7,606 nucleotides of DNA from Acidobacteriaceae bacterium (GTDB taxonomy: Bacteria; Acidobacteriota; Terriglobia; Terriglobales; Acidobacteriaceae), in the NCBI GenBank assembly GCA_003140705.1, contig PLKU01000075.1, positions 14,890 to 22,495 on the forward strand. The letters run 5' to 3'. This document shows positions 6,917-7,606 of the stretch, one piece after another (position 1 is the stretch's first letter; each line of letters opens with the position of its first letter). The notes beneath the pieces were generated by a model. That model was not told the origin of the DNA, made no database searches, and saw only the letters and a program-made list of their open reading frames with translations. The position numbers were made by a program, and so were the translations under genes.

Positions 6917-7447
6917 TCAGAGACGCAACGGCCAGAGGCTTTTGAGAACCGGAGTTATCCAGGGCAATGGCCCCGCTTCGCCATCGGCCTGATGACTGCG
7001 GACAAGCCAGTCACCCACACGAGTGACGGTCTTTCGAAGAAAGCAGATTGCCGGTTGGGAAGAGTCCACGCCGCTCGACCAGCGCCGAACTGTGGAAGGA
7101 TCCGGCAACCGGTCAGGGTCTTTCAGCTTGGGCGATGCCTTCTCCCACGAACAGTGCTCCGCAATGCGTCGCCACAATGCCTGGCAGCGCGCCAGCAAAC
7201 TGAAATGCGTGTAAGGAAGAGAGAGCAGCGGAAGGAAGGTAAAGGTCGTCCCGCAATCGGCGCAGCGGCCGCGGTGGATCCAAATCCAGTCGTGGTGCTC
7301 GTCATGGGCCTGCTTGCGCCGCCGGCCGTGACCAACGATCGAATCCCGATCACAAACTGGGCATCGGCGTAAGATGATCTTGTCGCAGTCCTCTGCCCAG
7401 TCGGTGGCAAGCTTGCCCGGCGCAGCGGAAACTGCGACAAAGAGGAT
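6917..7447 (-). CDS. DUF6431-like zinc-ribbon and helix-turn-helix protein; start uncertain
   Basis: The frame is open from 7528 down to TGA at 6917. From 7447 it would encode 176 residues. A zinc ribbon is formed by CPVC (29-32) and CADC (62-65), with the basic GHGRRRKQAHDE between them. A probable helix-turn-helix region follows, containing DPSTVRRW near residue 120, and the protein ends in ITPVLKSLWPLRL. The pattern matches my recollection of the DUF6431 family and of transposase-like zinc/HTH heads; DNA binding is inferred. No ATG, GTG or TTG occurs in frame before the zinc motif. The first, TTG at 7198, would remove it. Possible starts are ATC at 7447 (before ILFVAVS) or CTG at 7459; alternatively the gene may have lost its start. 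The product probably binds the element's ends or regulates the operon. It precedes the primase-like gene by 82 bp. Confidence 0.6.
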   Translation of the reverse strand: MLFVAVSAAPGKLATDWAEDCDKIILRRCPVCDRDSIVGHGRRRKQAHDEHHDWIWIHRGRCADCGTTFTFLPLLSLPYTHFSLLARCQALWRRIAEHCSWEKASPKLKDPDRLPDPSTVRRWSSGVDSSQPAICFLRKTVTRVGDWLVRSHQADGEAGPLPWITPVLKSLWPLRL

Positions 7448-7458
7448 CGTACCTAACA

Positions 7459-7512
7459 GGGGTTCCGCCTCCGGCTTCGACCAGCAAAGATCACCACCGG
7501 AAGCGGAGCCCC
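7459..7512. repeat. Long hairpin before the first gene of the element
   Basis: The arms GGGGTTCCGCCTCCGG (7459-7474) and CCGGAAGCGGAGCCCC (7497-7512) pair over 16 bases with two imperfect pairs, around a 22-base loop. Depending on the strand transcribed, one imperfect pair becomes G-U. No T run follows on either strand, so it is not an intrinsic terminator. It sits in the presumed leader of the leftward operon, about 75 bp inside the right terminal repeat. It may control translation of the first gene, or act as a folded single-strand site for recombination; both are guesses. It could also be an inserted palindromic repeat. Confidence 0.6.
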
Positions 7513-7585
7513 GCCTCCTGAAGAAAACTCAACTGAAAGAAAAATAAACCTTCCTACCTAGAGGTCGTAGGGCATGCTCCAGGAT
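7513..7585 (-). promoter_or_regulatory. Presumed upstream region of the element operon
   Basis: A short stretch that is AT-rich in its left half (7524-7550, many A on the plus strand) lies between the right terminal repeat and the hairpin. By position it should hold the promoter for the leftward genes. I see no pair of boxes close enough to the standard -35 and -10 sequences to place one. A GGAGG (minus strand, 7513-7519 region) precedes the hairpin but is followed in another frame only by a short open frame. Confidence 0.3.
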
Positions 7586-7597
7586 ATTGGCCGGTTA
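7583..7597 (-). repeat. Right terminal inverted repeat of the element
   Basis: Read on the minus strand this is TAACCGGCCAATATC, identical to the left repeat except for one base in 15. Only 9 bases remain beyond it in the window, so target duplications or the flanking site cannot be judged. Confidence 0.58.
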
Positions 7598-7606
7598 TCT
7601 CTGCCT

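Larger units (their letters stand above)
3637..7597 (-). mobile_element. Candidate four-gene mobile element with paired tyrosine recombinases and a primase-like gene
   Basis: The unit is bounded by a perfect 12-bp inverted repeat, TAACCGGCCAAT, pointing inward from each end; similarity continues to 14 of 15 bases (next bases GTC on the left, ATC on the right). All four genes inside run leftward: DUF6431-like, CHC2-Toprim primase-like, recombinase 1, recombinase 2. The last gene stops 17 bp before the left repeat, as in tightly packed transposable elements. Multi-recombinase elements such as Tn554 and RIT are known precedents, but those do not typically carry a CHC2-Toprim gene. The gene set is seen directly. 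That the repeats are the true ends, and that the unit moves, is inference: no empty site or second copy is in the window, and only 9 bp remain beyond the right repeat. Confidence 0.62.

Noticed and set aside
6902..7372. Plus-strand open frame of 156 codons near the right end
   Set aside because: It is antisense to the frame bearing paired CxxC motifs and an HTH-like segment, which is the more convincing coding strand.
3632..7606. TGCCT on both outer sides of the inverted repeats as a target duplication
   Set aside because: The left copy touches the repeat while the right copy is four bases away, and a 5-base match is easily due to chance.
1..7606. CRISPR array, tRNA or rRNA
   Set aside because: No regularly spaced direct repeats, cloverleaf-like segments or rRNA-like sequence were seen.

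Overview
The window splits into two unrelated parts. The left part (about 1-3300) is host-like chromosome: two tandem plus-strand genes for secreted, cysteine-containing proteins, each built from two copies of a DUF1566-like domain (the Lcl C-terminal family), followed by decayed sequence. The right part (about 3637-7597) is a compact minus-strand operon that reads as a mobile element: a zinc-ribbon/helix-turn-helix protein (DUF6431-like), a short CHC2-Toprim primase-like protein, and two different tyrosine recombinases.

Taxonomy is inferred from protein style only. High-GC coding DNA, secreted DUF1566-like duplicates and this recombinase/primase gene set suggest an Acidobacteriota-like soil bacterium. 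No rRNA or other marker is present to prove it.

Layout: 1-184 is leader with two possible starts for the first gene; 185-1513 and 1681-2961 are the DUF1566-like paralogs; 2962-3636 has no intact gene, only a probable frameshifted gene remnant (about 3029-3302), a perfect 16-bp palindrome and one start-less open frame. A 12-bp perfect inverted repeat (TAACCGGCCAAT at 3637-3648 and its reverse complement at 7586-7597) brackets the four minus-strand genes. The left copy lies 17 bp beyond the stop codon of the last recombinase. These repeats are proposed as the element's ends, giving a unit of 3961 bp.

Within the element, transcription would run from right to left: DUF6431-like protein, primase-like protein, recombinase 1, recombinase 2. 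The last three genes are joined by 4-base stop/start overlaps (ATGA, then GTGA), so their products were probably selected to be made together. A reasonable inference is that the two recombinases cut and join the ends as a pair (compare the multi-recombinase elements Tn554 and RIT), the primase-like protein helps make or repair a DNA strand during transfer, and the zinc-ribbon protein binds the ends or controls the operon. A strong hairpin (7459-7512) precedes the first gene, which has no ordinary start codon.
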